Below are positions 42,901-55,044 of a stretch of 64,000 bases of DNA, one piece after another. Numbering within the stretch: position 1 is the stretch's first letter; every line of letters begins with the position of its first letter. Origin of the DNA: Macrostomum hystrix (lineage: Eukaryota > Platyhelminthes > Macrostomidae); NCBI GenBank assembly GCA_950097015.1, contig CATNEN010000038.1, forward strand, positions 33,442,501 to 33,506,500, written 5' to 3'. The notes under the pieces were generated by a model, which saw only the letters and a list, made by a program, of their open reading frames with translations, was not told the origin of the DNA and did no database searches. The position numbers and the translations under genes were made by a program.

Positions 42901-43245
42901 TCAAGCAGTCTCGTCACAGCAGTACAGCAGGCTATTACTATATTCAACACCAACAATATCCGGAGCCGTCGAGACTCTAGGACCTACGCCAGCAGGTCCT
43001 TCAGCTTGGCCGGATGGATGATTGACTACTGCTGATCGCAAATGCTCCTGATCTTCAATGCGTCGTATCAGTCTCACCTGATCTCTGTGAATGTTATAGA
43101 CACATAATTTTAGTTCAGCAAAGGTAATACAATTCTTATTAAGTGTACCTGTTGTTAGTTGGTAACAAAAACTGCCGTTGAAGTCCACTATCACTTTCGG
43201 AGTTCGAATCAGAATTAGATCTCCTCTCTGTGTCAGCGAATGCAC
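42901..43245 (-). CDS. Terminal exons of an unrecognised protein
   Basis: There are two exons on the minus strand: 43245-43149 and 43082-42901, joined in phase 1 (AACAG|GTACAC .. CAGAG|ATCAGG); the 66-base intron and clean signals support this. The reading is VHSLTQRGDLILIRTPKVI, then FNGSFCYQLTTDQVRLIRRIED, and a tail ending LLYCCDETA-stop. I do not recognise the protein. The first exon opens at a good acceptor (TTTTCTCAG), so upstream exons exist; the frame at 44264-44921 is a candidate, but its donor phase (1) does not match directly, so another exon would be needed. Confidence 0.45.
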   Translation of the reverse strand: MHSLTQRGDLILIRTPKVIVDFNGSFCYQLTTGTLNKNCITFAELKLCVYNIHRDQVRLIRRIEDQEHLRSAVVNHPSGQAEGPAGVGPRVSTAPDIVGVEYSNSLLYCCDETA

Positions 43246-43739
43246 CTGAGAAAATTTATGACTTACGTTATGTCATAATTAGATAAAAAACTGTTCCGTA
43301 TGTATAGTACAATGGTAGAAGTGTGCATATGCGTTCATACACATATATCTAAGAAGTGGACTTAAGTAGGATACACAAAACTACCTAAACCCATCTGATA
43401 TAGATTTAGTAACATACAAGTATTTTACATCCCGTATACATAATCTGTGGATTTAGTCGTCCTTAGAGCTAGACTCAGCTGAAAATAGGGCTTTAAACGC
43501 GGTCACTCGATCGCGTCCCTTTATGTACTTTTGGTGTCGGCCATAGATAAAACGATGACTGCGGTCATTTTTCGATGGCGAAAGGATTGCATAAGGATTA
43601 TTGCGTACCGCTCATAGTTATCCTAAAAAATTGAGCATAGACGAAGTTTCAGTATTTTGTATAAGCACGCTTAGGCCTCGTTTAGGCCATAGAATAATGC
43701 GCTTGTGTAGTACGTCTTAGCCTTGAATAATAGTATATT

Positions 43740-43834
43740 ATTACCCAGGCTTTCAGGGCGATAATGGGAAAGCCAGAGGGCGCCGAAGGCGCCCGAGGGA
43801 TTTCTCATTATCGCCCGCAAAGCCTGGGTAATAC
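43740..43834. repeat. Nested palindrome: 33-bp arms around a perfect 7-bp hairpin
   Basis: The outer arms are 43740-43772 (TATTACCCAGGCTTTCAGGG..) and 43802-43834 (..GCAAAGCCTGGGTAATA), complementary with about three mismatches. The loop contains GGGCGCC-GAA-GGCGCCC (43779-43795), a second, perfect hairpin. Only AT-rich DNA surrounds it. Confidence 0.9.
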
Positions 43835-44263
43835 TGTGATTGTACCATAGACTATGTGGCTTATAGTATGTGGCTATACGTTAAAATACACAAAAATAAT
43901 CCATTATCGGCCCAACTTTTCGGGCCAAAATGACATCGTCTATGGCAATAATCGAATATCAGCCCGCCCGATAGCCACGTAGTCATGGTACAATGATCGC
44001 TGCCACGAGTACAGTCGCCACCATTTGTGTGCCTCTTTCCTCAGAATGCGGTCTTTTGCATGAGACCGGAAAACACCGTCGTGAGTCAATGACCATATGG
44101 CAGTTCCCTTAACTTTGCTTAACATTAATGCTATATTAATAGAATTACATCGAAATATATTAAGGAGCTCTGAAAACAAGCTTTAGTATTTCATAGATAG
44201 AGAATTGTCTCTTAGGGGATATAGCTGAATTTAAAAAATCTGTGAAAATCAACAATAGCTAAC

Positions 44264-44921
44264 CATTTGAGCTTCCAGATTCGCTGCTATCCGTCAAAGA
44301 GGCGCTAGGTGACGAATGCGACGAAAGGCGCTCAGTTGCAGCTGGATCAACGCACATATATTGGCCTCCAGCAACGTCAGTGTTAGGAGCCAAGTTAGAA
44401 GAATCAGGAGATTGCTCATGCAATGTTTCCTCCCCACTCTCTAGTTGTCCGTCAGCTCTTGCTGCCAATAAAGAGCCTTCACGCTGCTGCTGCTGCTGCT
44501 GACAGTCGCTGATAGCCATTGGGTTCTGTGCGGATCCAGGGTTAAAATGAAGATCCGATGATGGGTCCTGGGAAAACAGCTGTGACTCTGTATTGCTCCG
44601 GTATGCACTGTCCGTAGTAGATGCGCCCTGCTGGCGTCCAGTCTTGGTCCTGAGTTCCGGATCCAGACTTTGTGTCTGGTTAGACAAGTGCTGGGAGTCG
44701 CGAGCTCGAATTTGAGACTCCGTCCTGCTCTTGTATGCGCTATTGTAAGCACTGTCTGTAACTGCCGTATCATTTCCCTGGCGCCCAGTTTTGTCTCTTA
44801 GTTTCGGATTGGATTCTTGCTTTGGCTGATCGGCGTCCATTCTCACTGCGCCTGCCTGCATCATCGGCTGGCTGGGAGACTGCTGGCCCAGGCTCTCGAC
44901 GGAGTCGTTCTTATTGTTCAT
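44264..44921 (-). CDS. Probable first coding exon of a disordered Ser/Gln-rich protein
   Basis: From the ATG at 44921 a frame of 219 codons runs to a donor-like AAATG|GTTAGC at 44264. It is rich in Ser, Gln, Asp and Thr, with a short Q run, and contains an internal repeat of the type TDSAY(N/R)S..TESQ with DKTGRQ / TKTGRQ before each copy. It is predicted to be disordered and shows no catalytic domain. The codon composition is GC-richer than the flanks. I do not recognise it. Confidence 0.45.
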
Positions 44922-45364
44922 GAGGACACGGTCTAAATGGGTTTGAGTTCTTAGTAAAAACTTTATAAGTCAATAATACTCTTGTGAATACTTTTTCGTC
45001 GGATGCTTGCTTTATCATAGCATTTTAAGTTTTCCGCAGTTTCAAGGATGGAGAATAAATTTATTAAAATATTTTTAGCATCACGGCAATGGTTTCGCAT
45101 GAAAAAAGATTAGGATGGCTCGGCTCGCTGGGTAAGACAATTTTTCCACTTGGTAAAAGCTCGATCTGTGTGCGAGCATTAACAACAAAAAACACATCTG
45201 TACAGATATTCGCTCGTAGCCAGTACAATTATAGCTGTACTCAAAAGATGTCCTATTGTAAGTAAGCAATCTTTAGGCAATTTTACATTGCAAGAAATGT
45301 GCACACTGACGCGCAGTCGGTATATTTCATTACAGCGATTAGATAGAAATATTATAGAAGCATA

Positions 45365-45618
45365 AAAGGTCCCTGAGCTCGATTCCGTGGCGAGGCCACA
45401 TTAATTTGGGCCAGCCATTTTCAAGGCACAGTGAGGTTGCACACTGCCTGTCAATCAGAAGGTCACGTGTACATCTTAGTGGAGTGCGTATCTGCTGCAT
45501 GCTTGCATGCGTGAGTTGAAGAATGAGCAGAACTGCCTCTCGCTTGTTGCGGGTCTATATGCTGCATGCAGTCATGCCAATTGATGTCCCAGTTCCACAG
45601 CCTTCCCGCGAATAATGT
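45365..45618 (+). mobile_element. SINE-1, old diverged copy
   Basis: AAGGTCCCTGAGCTCGATTCC, then GGCGAGGCCACATTAATTTGGG, CAAGGCACAGTGAGGTTGCACACTGCC and GAGCAGAACTGCCTCTCGCT occur in family order with numerous changes and a deletion. The A-box region is missing. Confidence 0.75.
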
Positions 45619-48600
45619 TTTTATAGCTTAGTTATCCTGATGTCTTTCTCATGGCTGAGTAGGAGTATAGCTCACGAGGAAACAGCGCTTGTACCAGTGT
45701 CTGCTGCCCCCTTTATTCCTGCCAGGGCCGCCTCGAAAACCCGGAGATAAACAAGCAGCTGGTGCCTGACGATCATCGTCAGCGATGCTAGCGATGGATA
45801 ACATACCGTCTGCCATCGAGAGCCCATGCAGACAGCAGCAGTGCTACTCAGCTAGCTATGCAGTTATGGGCGGACGGTGCGACCCGTTTCTCCAGGCTTT
45901 GTAACACCTACACATGATACACACTTGGTTCAATCAAGCGCAACTGCAAAAATGGACTACTAAACGTCTCATCTCACTAAGACGAGCTGAACGCCCGCAT
46001 TCGCGATGTGCTCGTGGCAAAGGCCACTAGGAGTGTGGTCGTTGGCGATCGCGGCGAGGCGGATTTTCCTTCCGTACTCGAACCCATGAGCCTGGTGGCA
46101 CGTGATTTGCTGTGGTTTGACGGCATGACGGTCGCGTCGTTGGAGGGCCTGCTGGGATGATGACCTGGGACATTCAATTTAAACCTGCGCCCTAAGTAAT
46201 CTGCCCACCTTTCGTCGTCGCTGCTCGGGCCGCAGCTGCCGCGACCGAGGCGAGAAGGCCACGAAGCTGTGCGGGAACTGGGCCCTACGAGCTAGGCAAT
46301 GATATCCGGTTGAAGCCCTTGATAAAATTGTCCACGCACTAAACTGCCATTTTATGAATTAATAATACAATCAAGAAGAATGCGTTCACTTCGTTGAAAC
46401 ACATTTGCAATTTTGCGTCGGATAACCAAAGTTTAAAACTAAATGTTAATTTTATTATTGCATAATTTGATTGAGCTAAACTCGCAATTTTAATGAGGTA
46501 CCCTACTTTCCCTATTAAAATTGAATGATCGAGTTGAACGAGGCCATATGCCATTTATTGTATGAAGCCCGCGCGGCCTTATTTGTTGGATATGCGCTCG
46601 TAAATTTTAATTTTCCGGATGCAACGCCGCTTTTTTTTAAATTGAACAATCCCGCATAGTTAAAGTTACTGTAACTGTAGCCACCAAATTATTTTCTATC
46701 TATTATTAGGCCGAGCTAAAAAATACCTTGGCCGTGCACTTTAATTCTTCCTCTAAATAAGAAAAAACTCCACATTGTTATAAAAATATAAAAACAGGCC
46801 TAACAAAATATTCTATTTAACAATGATACTGCTTAAGCCTTAGGCTTAGTTGCCTAATTTCTTTCTGTGCTCCTATTGATTAGGCCTAGTCACTACCAGT
46901 GTAAAAACAATACAGGGTCCACTTAAAATTTGCCTGTTAAACCAAATTCGGTGGAAACTATGGAATATGATCTACAATTTTTTATGTATATTTTTATGTG
47001 GAATATGATATACAACAGTGACAACACTAGTGTGAAAGCTTAACTAAGCTTAACATTACCCCAATTTATGGGAAAACAAACAAGTACCCCATAGATCTCA
47101 TTTACTTTTTTATCATTAGGCCTAGCTAATCACAATTTCCCAATTTTATAGTTAGGCCCTAAATTAGTCATCTACTGGCTTAGCTAGGCCCTAACATAGG
47201 TTAAAAACCAAGCATAGGACATAGGCATAGCCACATTTCACATAGGTGGTTAGGCCTATCCATTTCAAATGGATAATATCCTTTATCTAAGTTCTAGGCC
47301 TAACTACTTGCTCTTGTTTTTGGGCTCTTTTATACTAATTTATGCCTCTGCTGTATATATCTATGGTAACCAGTATAACACTTATTATTTAGAAATTAGA
47401 GTAGATTTTACTCATCTGGATTCTGGTAGGGCCTAGCATGTAAGTGTCCAAGCGGCAATACACTATTGACACAAATAGCTCATATGTATATTATTTGCAC
47501 TGGTTAGGCTTTTTTGACAGTCTTATTAATTTCTAGTCCCACTATAGGGCTACTAGTAGATGTCCAAGGTGTCCAATTGCACAAAGGCCTATAAACACCT
47601 TTTACAATTAGGAATCAGGGCCTACTCTTTATACACAATTTCCTTTATAGGTTTATAACATTAGGCCTAGGCCTATGCTCCTGTACTAGTGTTACATTGT
47701 CTCTCTAATTTAATGTAATATTAATATGCTAGTTAGAATTACATGCATTATTTTGTTTGTTCAGTTTTCATTTGTTCATTTATCATTTGTATCATTTATA
47801 GTATCATTTGTTCAGTTTTCCATTAATATTTATAATGGTTTTGTTTTAGTGTACTACATAGTCGTAGTTCGTTCGTATTCAAATGTGCTAATTAGGCCTT
47901 TCCAGGAAGGCTCCCTCTCCCCAGGCTTATTCTACAACTGAGTGCTGGTTGTTATTTTATCAGTGGCTAATTTGAACTGTAGCCGTAGCTATGTTTCAAG
48001 TGAAATCCATTGAGTAGCTCTGTAACCCATCTAAGATATAGCCAGCATTTGCTGTAAAGAGGCAGCTTAATTCAAAGGCCCAATTTATTGCATGAGAGTG
48101 CTTTCTGCTACAAGGTTTTGTAATGATTGATAATTTACCTTACTAATAAAATAAACTGAAACTTTGTAATACTAGGGCCAGGTAATTGAATAATAGGCCT
48201 ATAAGAAAATCCTACTGCTGTTACCAACATTGTTGTATGCCTAACTTTTAGTAAAGCATTGATCCTAATGATGCCACCAAAGTTGTCCTAGTGCTAATTA
48301 CTATTCAAAATTTACTTTCACAATGTTGTTGTATTTCTTAGTTTTTTAATATTCTACAAAAGTTGTTGTACAGTTTACTGTTTTACAGTTATTTGAATAT
48401 AGTGTCTAAGTAATTTCAATATTTTCTTAGAATTAGTCTCTGATAATTTATTTTATATATTTCAAAGAATTTCTTCATAGTGAGATAGGGCCCATGTTTT
48501 TACAATTCCTAGAAACCATTTTCTAAGAAAATTAGTTTTTTGTTGAACTTTATGTAAAATTTGTTTGAATGCACAAATTTGTTTAATCACACTGAAAATA

Positions 48601-49030
48601 AGAGGTTTTAATGAAGTCGCGGAGGTGAGGAGGAGGAGAAGTTTGAGTATAAATACACACAAGCAAAAGAGAGAAGAAATAACCCTCGTTTGAGATGGAG
48701 TTCAGAATAAAGAAAGCTTGAATCTTAAAGTGTTCGTAAAATAAATCTAAACATGTACATATATATGTTGTACACCTTTGTGGCTTTTGCTCTCTTATTA
48801 CTTACATTTTAATAAAGAATACTCCAACTTACAATAAATATGTAAATAGCTTGATTTAGAAATGTACTACAAGACTACAATTGTAGAAGACTACAAAATT
48901 TAACTGTAATATAATGAATACTATTAGATCAGTTGTTACTTAAGTCTTACTAAAGTGGTTATTACTGATGTGGCAAAGTGGACTATTAGCCTATCTACAT
49001 CTACTATGCCACTCTGAGTCATGACCAAGA
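45619..49030. other. AT-rich intergenic DNA, no gene recognised
   Basis: A GC-rich patch at about 45.97-46.3 kb has a + frame reading LNARIRDVLVAKATRSVVVG and then LVARDLLWFDGMTVASLEGL to a stop near 46159. It looks like a decayed coding fragment, but I cannot place it. From 46.7 to 48.25 kb the palindrome TAGGCCTA and its variants are clustered. Nothing else is seen. Confidence 0.4.
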
Positions 49031-49039
49031 ATAAAGAAT

Positions 49040-49170
49040 GCAGTACACTGGCATTTTATTTGACAATAAAAAACTCAAGGCATATGTTCACATCTGTGTC
49101 TGGTATTTGTGGTGTGTTTTTAGCAGAATGTGCAAAATTGCCTCTTACTGGCTGGCTGGCTGTGAATGAC
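49040..49170 (+). mobile_element. Very diverged SINE-1 3' fragment
   Basis: GCAGTACACTGGCATTTT, ATGTTCACATCTGTGTCTGG, AATGTGCAAAATTGCCTCTTACTGGCTGGCTG follow the order of SINE-1 (GTACACTGCC, ACACCTGTGTGAG, AATGGGCAGAATTGCCTCC.CGCTGGCTG). Identity is low. It lies just upstream of the YTHDF start codon. Confidence 0.5.
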
Positions 49171-49258
49171 TGTGAATAAAAAGTATTAATTACAGTTTTA
49201 TCATAAATTTTTATGATAAACTTCAGACAGCCTGAAATACCTGAATCAACACAGAAAG

Positions 49259-50800
49259 ATGCCAGGCGAACAACAAGAACAGCAACTGCAGCAGCAGCAA
49301 GCAAAAGCAGGAGACACAAGCAGTGCAGTTTCTAACAAGACAAATTCCAATGAACAAGCCAAGCCAGCTCAAACAGGTGCTACTCAACAGAAGGAGCAGC
49401 AAAAGCAGCAGCAGCAGCATCATGCTAGCCAATATGGCGGCGGCTACCAGCGCCCCATAGGTCAGGGGGCGCCTTGGCCTCCGCCGCCCTACGGTCCGCA
49501 TCATGGCATGGCGTCAGCGGCAGCGCCAGGCGGATGGAGTGCCGGTTCATTCGACGACGGCTCGAATGTACCAGCCGCCTGGGGAGGCTACGGAAGTGGC
49601 TATCACCATCTGGCACATCAGCAGCAGAGGCGTCACTATCCTGCTGGTGGCGGCGTTGACGGTATCGAGCGTGGCATGGCCGGATTGAAGACTGGCTCGG
49701 CTCCGTCCAAGGATTCAGACTTTCCGGCCCTATCGGGCGGCGTCGCTGGTGGCTTTGGGGGCAACGGTGGGCCGTCGGGCAAATCCAATGCTCCGAAATC
49801 TTGGGCCAAAATAGCAGCAGGTTCTAATTCTTCGCAGACGGCGCAGCCGGAAACTCAACAGCAGCAAGATGAGCAACAGCAGCAGCAGCAGCCGCAACCA
49901 ATCCAGCAGCATCAGCAGGGTCAGCAGTTTCAGCACAATAAGCCGCGCGCCCTGGGTCGCGGATTCGCTATGCCGCCACCTCAGATGCCCTATCATCATC
50001 AGCAGCATCACCCGGCCATGTTTGGTCCTCCTCACCACATGCCGCCGCCGCCGATGCCGCTGCAGGCGCCGCCGATGCCGTCTGGCGATCTAGACGAACG
50101 AATTCGCAGCCTAATGCTGAGCGTCAATCCGCCCAGCCTAGAAGTGCCGGAAAATTCCGAGTTCTATGTTATTAAGAGCTACAGCGAAGATGACATTCAT
50201 CGGGCTATTAAATACTCGATCTGGTGCAGCACGCCGCACGGCAATTCTCGGCTTAACAAAGGCTATCAGAGAGCTACACCTCTAGGCGGCAAAGTCTACT
50301 TGCTGTTCTCTGTTAACGGCTCCGGGCACTTCTGCGGCGTCGCACAAATGACTTCGGAGGTTGATAATAGCAAGAAGGCGACAGTTTGGTGCCAGGACAA
50401 ATGGCAGGGCCAATTTAGCATCGCCTGGTTGCTAGTTAAAGATGTGCCAAATAGTCAGTTGCGCCACATTAGGATTGTCAACAACGAGAATAAGCCAGTG
50501 ACCAATTCGCGAGATTGCACTCAGGTAAGAAGGTGGTCAGTTGGCATTAACAAAAATGGATTTCTGTATGTCACTCACTCTACTGACAGTAGATAGTACA
50601 GTATATATGGCTCCTAATCACATTATATTACATTAACTACATTGTCAATTTTGCTCACAAATTTTCCACAGGTGCCAATTGAACAGGGCCGACAGGTGTT
50701 AGCGATCCTTCTGGCCTATCGCAACAGCACGAGCATCTTCGACGACTTCAATCACTACGATAGGCGCGAACAGGAAGGCAGCAGCGGCCCGCCAATGTAG
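49259..50800 (+). CDS. YTHDF: YTH-domain m6A reader, YTHDF type
   Basis: There are two exons, 49259-50524 and 50672-50800, joined in phase 0 (ACTCAG|GTAAGA .. CCACAG|GTGCCA), 464 residues. Residues 1-290 are low-complexity (Q runs, Gly, Pro, Met and His), typical of YTHDF phase-separating regions; SDFPALSGG and PKSWAKIA-like pieces match conserved YTHDF linker motifs. From about residue 300 the YTH domain runs EFYVIKSYSEDDIHRAIKYS..WCST, LLFSVNGSGHFCGVAQMTS, VWCQDKWQGQF, VKDVPNSQLRHIR and NNENKPVTNSRD to SIFDDFNHY. The three cage tryptophans expected to hold N6-methyladenosine (W in IWCST, VWCQ and DKWQG) are all present. The protein is cytoplasmic and binds m6A mRNA to affect decay or translation. 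It is shorter than the human paralogues (about 560-585 residues), and it is apparently a single YTHDF in this window. Confidence 0.95.
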
Positions 50801-51830
50801 GCCTAAAACTATTCGCGCGCCTATTCAATCTACATAAGCTAGTAATCAATGTAGGTTGTCTAATGACCCTAGCAGAGAAGTGCAGCGCACTTATACAAGT
50901 TATAGTCTCTATTTTCATTTGCCCTTTCGTCTGCCTGCTATTATCCCTAAGGATTTTTTGTGCAAAGTCTAACTGGCTCAATTGGCTTGAAAAACTAAAT
51001 GCTAATATCCAACTCAATCCATGATATTGATCTTTCACTAATACCCTTCCCAAGTTATTAGAATGCAGCAAAATTGCCTGAAAATGTTCTATCCCTAAAC
51101 TTTCCATTGATGTTAATTTTGTGTGCAACTTTTTATCTTAAAATGTTTTCCCCTTTTCAGCACGAATTTCCTACTCAGAGTTTAACCTAAATATGAAATG
51201 CGGCTTAATTGTCTTAAAAAAGTGAAGTCTTAAGAAAATCTTAAGAAAAGTCTTAAAAGGAGACTAAATCCTTTTATTTGCTTCTCTGCTTTCAAATGAT
51301 TGTTGATTTTAATAAAATATTTCAAATGTTTGCCGCATATTCAGTTAAACAAATGTGGCTCAGTTTTTTTTCGACAGCAGATTTAATGGGCTTGTTTGTC
51401 TAATGGGCAATGCCTTTTGCAAACTTCTTTGAAATTGTTTAGGTATGCACCTTATTGCTGATTCTTAATCTATGATATATGCTAAATTATCTAATACTCA
51501 TTTAGTAAATCTTTAATCTATTTAATTAAATTCTACGATTTGTCCGCAGTGTCAATATTCTGTTCATTGATTCTTTGTCAAACTATTTATAATTATCTGG
51601 ACTTTTCTTGGGATGTTTTCTGTTCTATCTAACTCTAAGTGGTAGATCTAAGTGCTATAAATGTTCTAGCGTCTCATTGTTTTGTCATATTATTGTCATT
51701 TGGTGCTTTTCCCTTTTCACATATTTCCAGCTAACCCTACTCAAGTAGTAAATGCTGCTCAATCGTTTCATTTATTAGTCTTTTGCCTGCTGCCAGTAAC
51801 CCTGCAATGTCCTGTTCACATGCTCATCCT
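50801..51830. other. AT-rich 3' region of YTHDF up to the 22-bp array
   Basis: This is the probable 3' untranslated region plus spacer. An AATAAAATA lies near 51310. No coding signal is seen. A CATATTTCCAG acceptor-like sequence occurs near 51730, just before the array. Confidence 0.45.
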
Positions 51831-54350
51831 CTTCAGCCTTCTACCACCCCAGTTCTTCAGCCTTCTACCTGCAGTTCTTCAGCCTTCTACCTGCAGTTCT
51901 TCAGCCTTCTACCAATCCAGTTCTTCAGCCTTCTACCAATTCAGTTCTTCAGCCTTCTACCAATTCAGTTCTTCAGCCTTCTACCTGCAGTTCTTCAGCC
52001 TTCTACCTGCAGTTCTTCAGCCTTCTACCTGCAGTTCTTCAGTCTTCTACCAACCCAATTCTTCAGCCTTCTACCCCCAGTTCTTCAGCCTTCTACCTGC
52101 AGTTCTTCAGCCTTCTACCTGCAGTTCTTCAGCCTTCTACCTGCAGTTCTTCAGCCTTCTACCTGCAGTTCGTCAGCCTTCTACCAATCCAGTTCTTCAG
52201 CCTTCTACCAATCCAGTTCTTCAGCCTTCTACCAATTCAGTTCTTCAGCCTTCTACCTGCAGTTCTTCAGCCTTCTACCTGCAGTTCTTCAGCCTTCTAC
52301 CTGCAGTTCTTCAGTCTTCTACCAATCCAGTTCTTCAGCCTTCTACCTGCTGTTCTTCAGCCTACTACCTGCAGTTCTTCAGCCTTCTACCTGCAGTTCT
52401 TCAGCCTTCTACCTGCAGTTCTTCAGCCTTCTACCTGCAGTTCTTCAGCCTTCTACCAATCCAGTTCTTCAGCCTTCTACCAATCCAGTTCTTCAGCCTT
52501 CTACCAATTCAGTTCTTCAGCCTTCTACCAATTCAGTTCTTCAGCCTTCTACCTGCAGTTCTTCAGCCTTCTACCTGCAGTTCTTCAGCCTTCTACCAAC
52601 CCAATTCTTCAGCCTTCTACCCCCAGTTCTTCAGCCTTCTACCTGCAGTTCTTCAGCCTTCTACCTGCAGTTCTTCAGCCTTCTACCTGCAGTTCTTCAG
52701 CCTTCTACCTGCAGTTCGTCAGCCTTCTACCAATCCAGTTCTTCAGCCTTCTACCAATCCAGTTCTTCAGCCTTCTACCAATTCAGTTCTTCAGCCTTCT
52801 ACCTGCAGTTCTTCAGCCTTCTACCTGCAGTTCTTCAGCCTTCTACCTGCAGTTCTTCAGTCTTCTACCAATCCAGTTCTTCAGCCTTCTACCTGCTGTT
52901 CTTCAGCCTACTACCTGCAGTTCTTCAGCCTTCTACCTGCAGTTCTTCAGCCTTCTACCTGCAGTTCTTCAGCCTTCTACCTGCAGTTCGTCAGCCTTCT
53001 ACCAATCCAGTTCTTCAGCCTTCTACCAATCCAGTTCTTCAGCCTTCTACCAATTCAGTTCTTCAGCCTTCTACCTGCAGTTCTTCAGCCTTCTACCTGC
53101 AGTTCTTCAGCCTTCTACCTGCAGTTCTTCAGTCTTCTACCAATCCAGTTCTTCAGCCTTCTACCTGCAGTTCTTCAGCCTTCTGCCTGCAGTTCTTCAG
53201 CCTTCTACCTGCAGTTCTTCAGCCTTCTACCAATCCAGTTCTTCAGCCTTCTACCTGCAGTTCTTCAGCCTTCTACCTGCAGTTCTTCAGCCTTCTACCA
53301 ATCCAGTTCTTCAGCCTTCTACCAATCCAGTTCTTCAGCCTTCTACCAATCCAGTTCTTCAGCCTTCTACCTGCAGTTCTTCAGCCTTCTACCAATCCAG
53401 TTCTTCAGCCTTCTACCAATCCAGTTCTTCAGCCTTCTACCACCAGTTCTTCAGCCTTCTACCTGCAGTTCTTCTGCCTTCTACCAATCCAGTTCTTCAG
53501 CCTTCTACCAATCCAGTTCTTCAGCCTTCTACCACCAGTTCTTCAGCCTTCTACCAATCCAGTTCTTCAGCCTTCTACCAATCCAGTTCTTCAGCCTTCT
53601 ACCTGCAGTTCTTCAGCCTTCTACCAATCCAGTTCTTCAGCCTTCTACCTGCAGTTCTTCTGCCTTCTACCAATCCAGTTCTTCAGCCTTCTACCAATCC
53701 AGTTCTTCAGCCTTCTACCACCAGTTCTTCAGCCTTCTACCAATCCAGTTCTTCAGCCTTCTACCACTAGTTCTTCAGCCTTCTACCTGCAGTTCTTCAG
53801 CCTTCTACCAATCCAGTTCTTCAGCCTTCTACCACCAGTTCTTCAGCCTTCTACCTGCAGTTCTTCAGCCTTCTACCAATCCAGTTCTTCAGCCTTCTAC
53901 CACCCCAGTTCTTCAGCGTTCTACCCCCAGTTCTTCAGCATTCTACCCCCATTTCTTCAGCCTTCTACCCCCCAGTTCTTCAGCATTCTACCCCCATTTC
54001 TTCAGCCTTCTACCCCCCATTTCTTCAGCCTTCTACCCCCCAGTTCTTCAGCCTTCTACCCCCCAGTTCTTCAGCCTTCTACCCCCCAGTTCTTCAGCCT
54101 TCTACCCCCCAGTTCTTCAGCCTTCTACCCCCCAGTTCTTCAGCATTCTACCCCCATTTCTTCAGCCTTCTACCCCCCAGTTCTTCAGCATTCTACCCCC
54201 ATTTCTTCAGCCTTCTACCCCCCATTTCTTCAGCCTTCTACCTCCCAGTTCTTCAGCCTTCTACCCCCAAGTTCTTCAGCCTTTTACCCCCCAGTTCTTC
54301 AGCCTTCTACCCCCCAGTTCTTCAGCCTTCTACCCCCCAGTTCTTCAGCC
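51831..54350. repeat. 22/24-bp minisatellite, about 110 units, acceptor-like units
   Basis: The main unit is TTCTTCAGCCTTCTACCTGCAG (22 bp); a 24-bp form has CCAATCCAG in place of CCTGCAG, and late units have CCCCCCAG. A block of 24 units (546 bp) is tandemly duplicated: marker variants at 52051/52597, 52171/52717 and 52345/52891 are all 546 apart. A third, shortened block follows 272 bp later (markers at 52989, 53131). Two + frames stay open for about 900 codons with a repetitive peptide; I treat these as artefacts. Each unit has a pyrimidine run ending in CAG. Confidence 0.97.
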
Positions 54351-55044
54351 TTCTACTCCACACAAGCCTTTAGCTTGTACCCCTAGATCTTTAGTTGTAG
54401 CCCAGTAAAGTTATTCACAGGTTAGTCAAATGAGAACAAATTGAGCAGTGTGCCCCTTAGGCAAGCGAATTCTATTTTCTCTCAAAATATTTGCCTTGGT
54501 TGCTAGAGTCTTACTGCAGTGCAACTGATCAGTTTTCAGGGGCCCCGAATCAATTCAAATCAGTTTTTTAATTGTTAAAAAGTCCCTTTTTTAGAAATCG
54601 TTGCACACCTTTCTTTTTGGCTTTGTGACATGCTAGCGCTAGTTATAAGCACCATTGCTTGCAACTAAGTTTTATTAATATATATATATATATAATTACA
54701 AATTATTCTAAAATTCTAGAATGTTCATAAAAGTGTTTTCTTCTGTCTTGTCACCTACCTTAAGCTCTTTTTTTGTTTTTGATTTCAAATGCGCCTTCCA
54801 ACTGGAAAGAAAACTCTTCGTGACATCTGCCTTCTCTCCCCTGTCTCCATGCTTGTGTGCGCGTCGGTCATTGCGACTCTGGTTTTGTTTCAGTTGATTG
54901 TTGACTAGTATATTCCTGATGCCGAAGTCAGAGGAGACATTTGAAATTAAAATAATAAATAAGAGTTTCATTATAATGTCTTTTCCTTTTCAATTATAGT
55001 ATAAAAATATGGATGCACTACTGAAGTCTTATATGAGAGCCTAT
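54351..55044. other. Spacer between two minisatellites
   Basis: A (TA)n run lies near 54678-54693. CCTTTTCAATTATAG|TATAAAAATATGGATGC near 54993 looks like an acceptor followed by an open frame (MDALLKSYMRAYQ) that enters the 30-bp array; it could be an early TRAPPC12 exon but cannot be confirmed. Confidence 0.35.

Noticed and set aside
43300-44180. Minus frame 43940-44179 as a missing exon linking 44.9 and 43.2 kb
   Set aside because: No convincing splice sites in the needed phases and no recognisable sequence.
51682-54408. Two overlapping ~900-codon + frames
   Set aside because: They come from a 22/24-bp repeat without stop codons; composition is purely repeat-driven and two frames overlap throughout.
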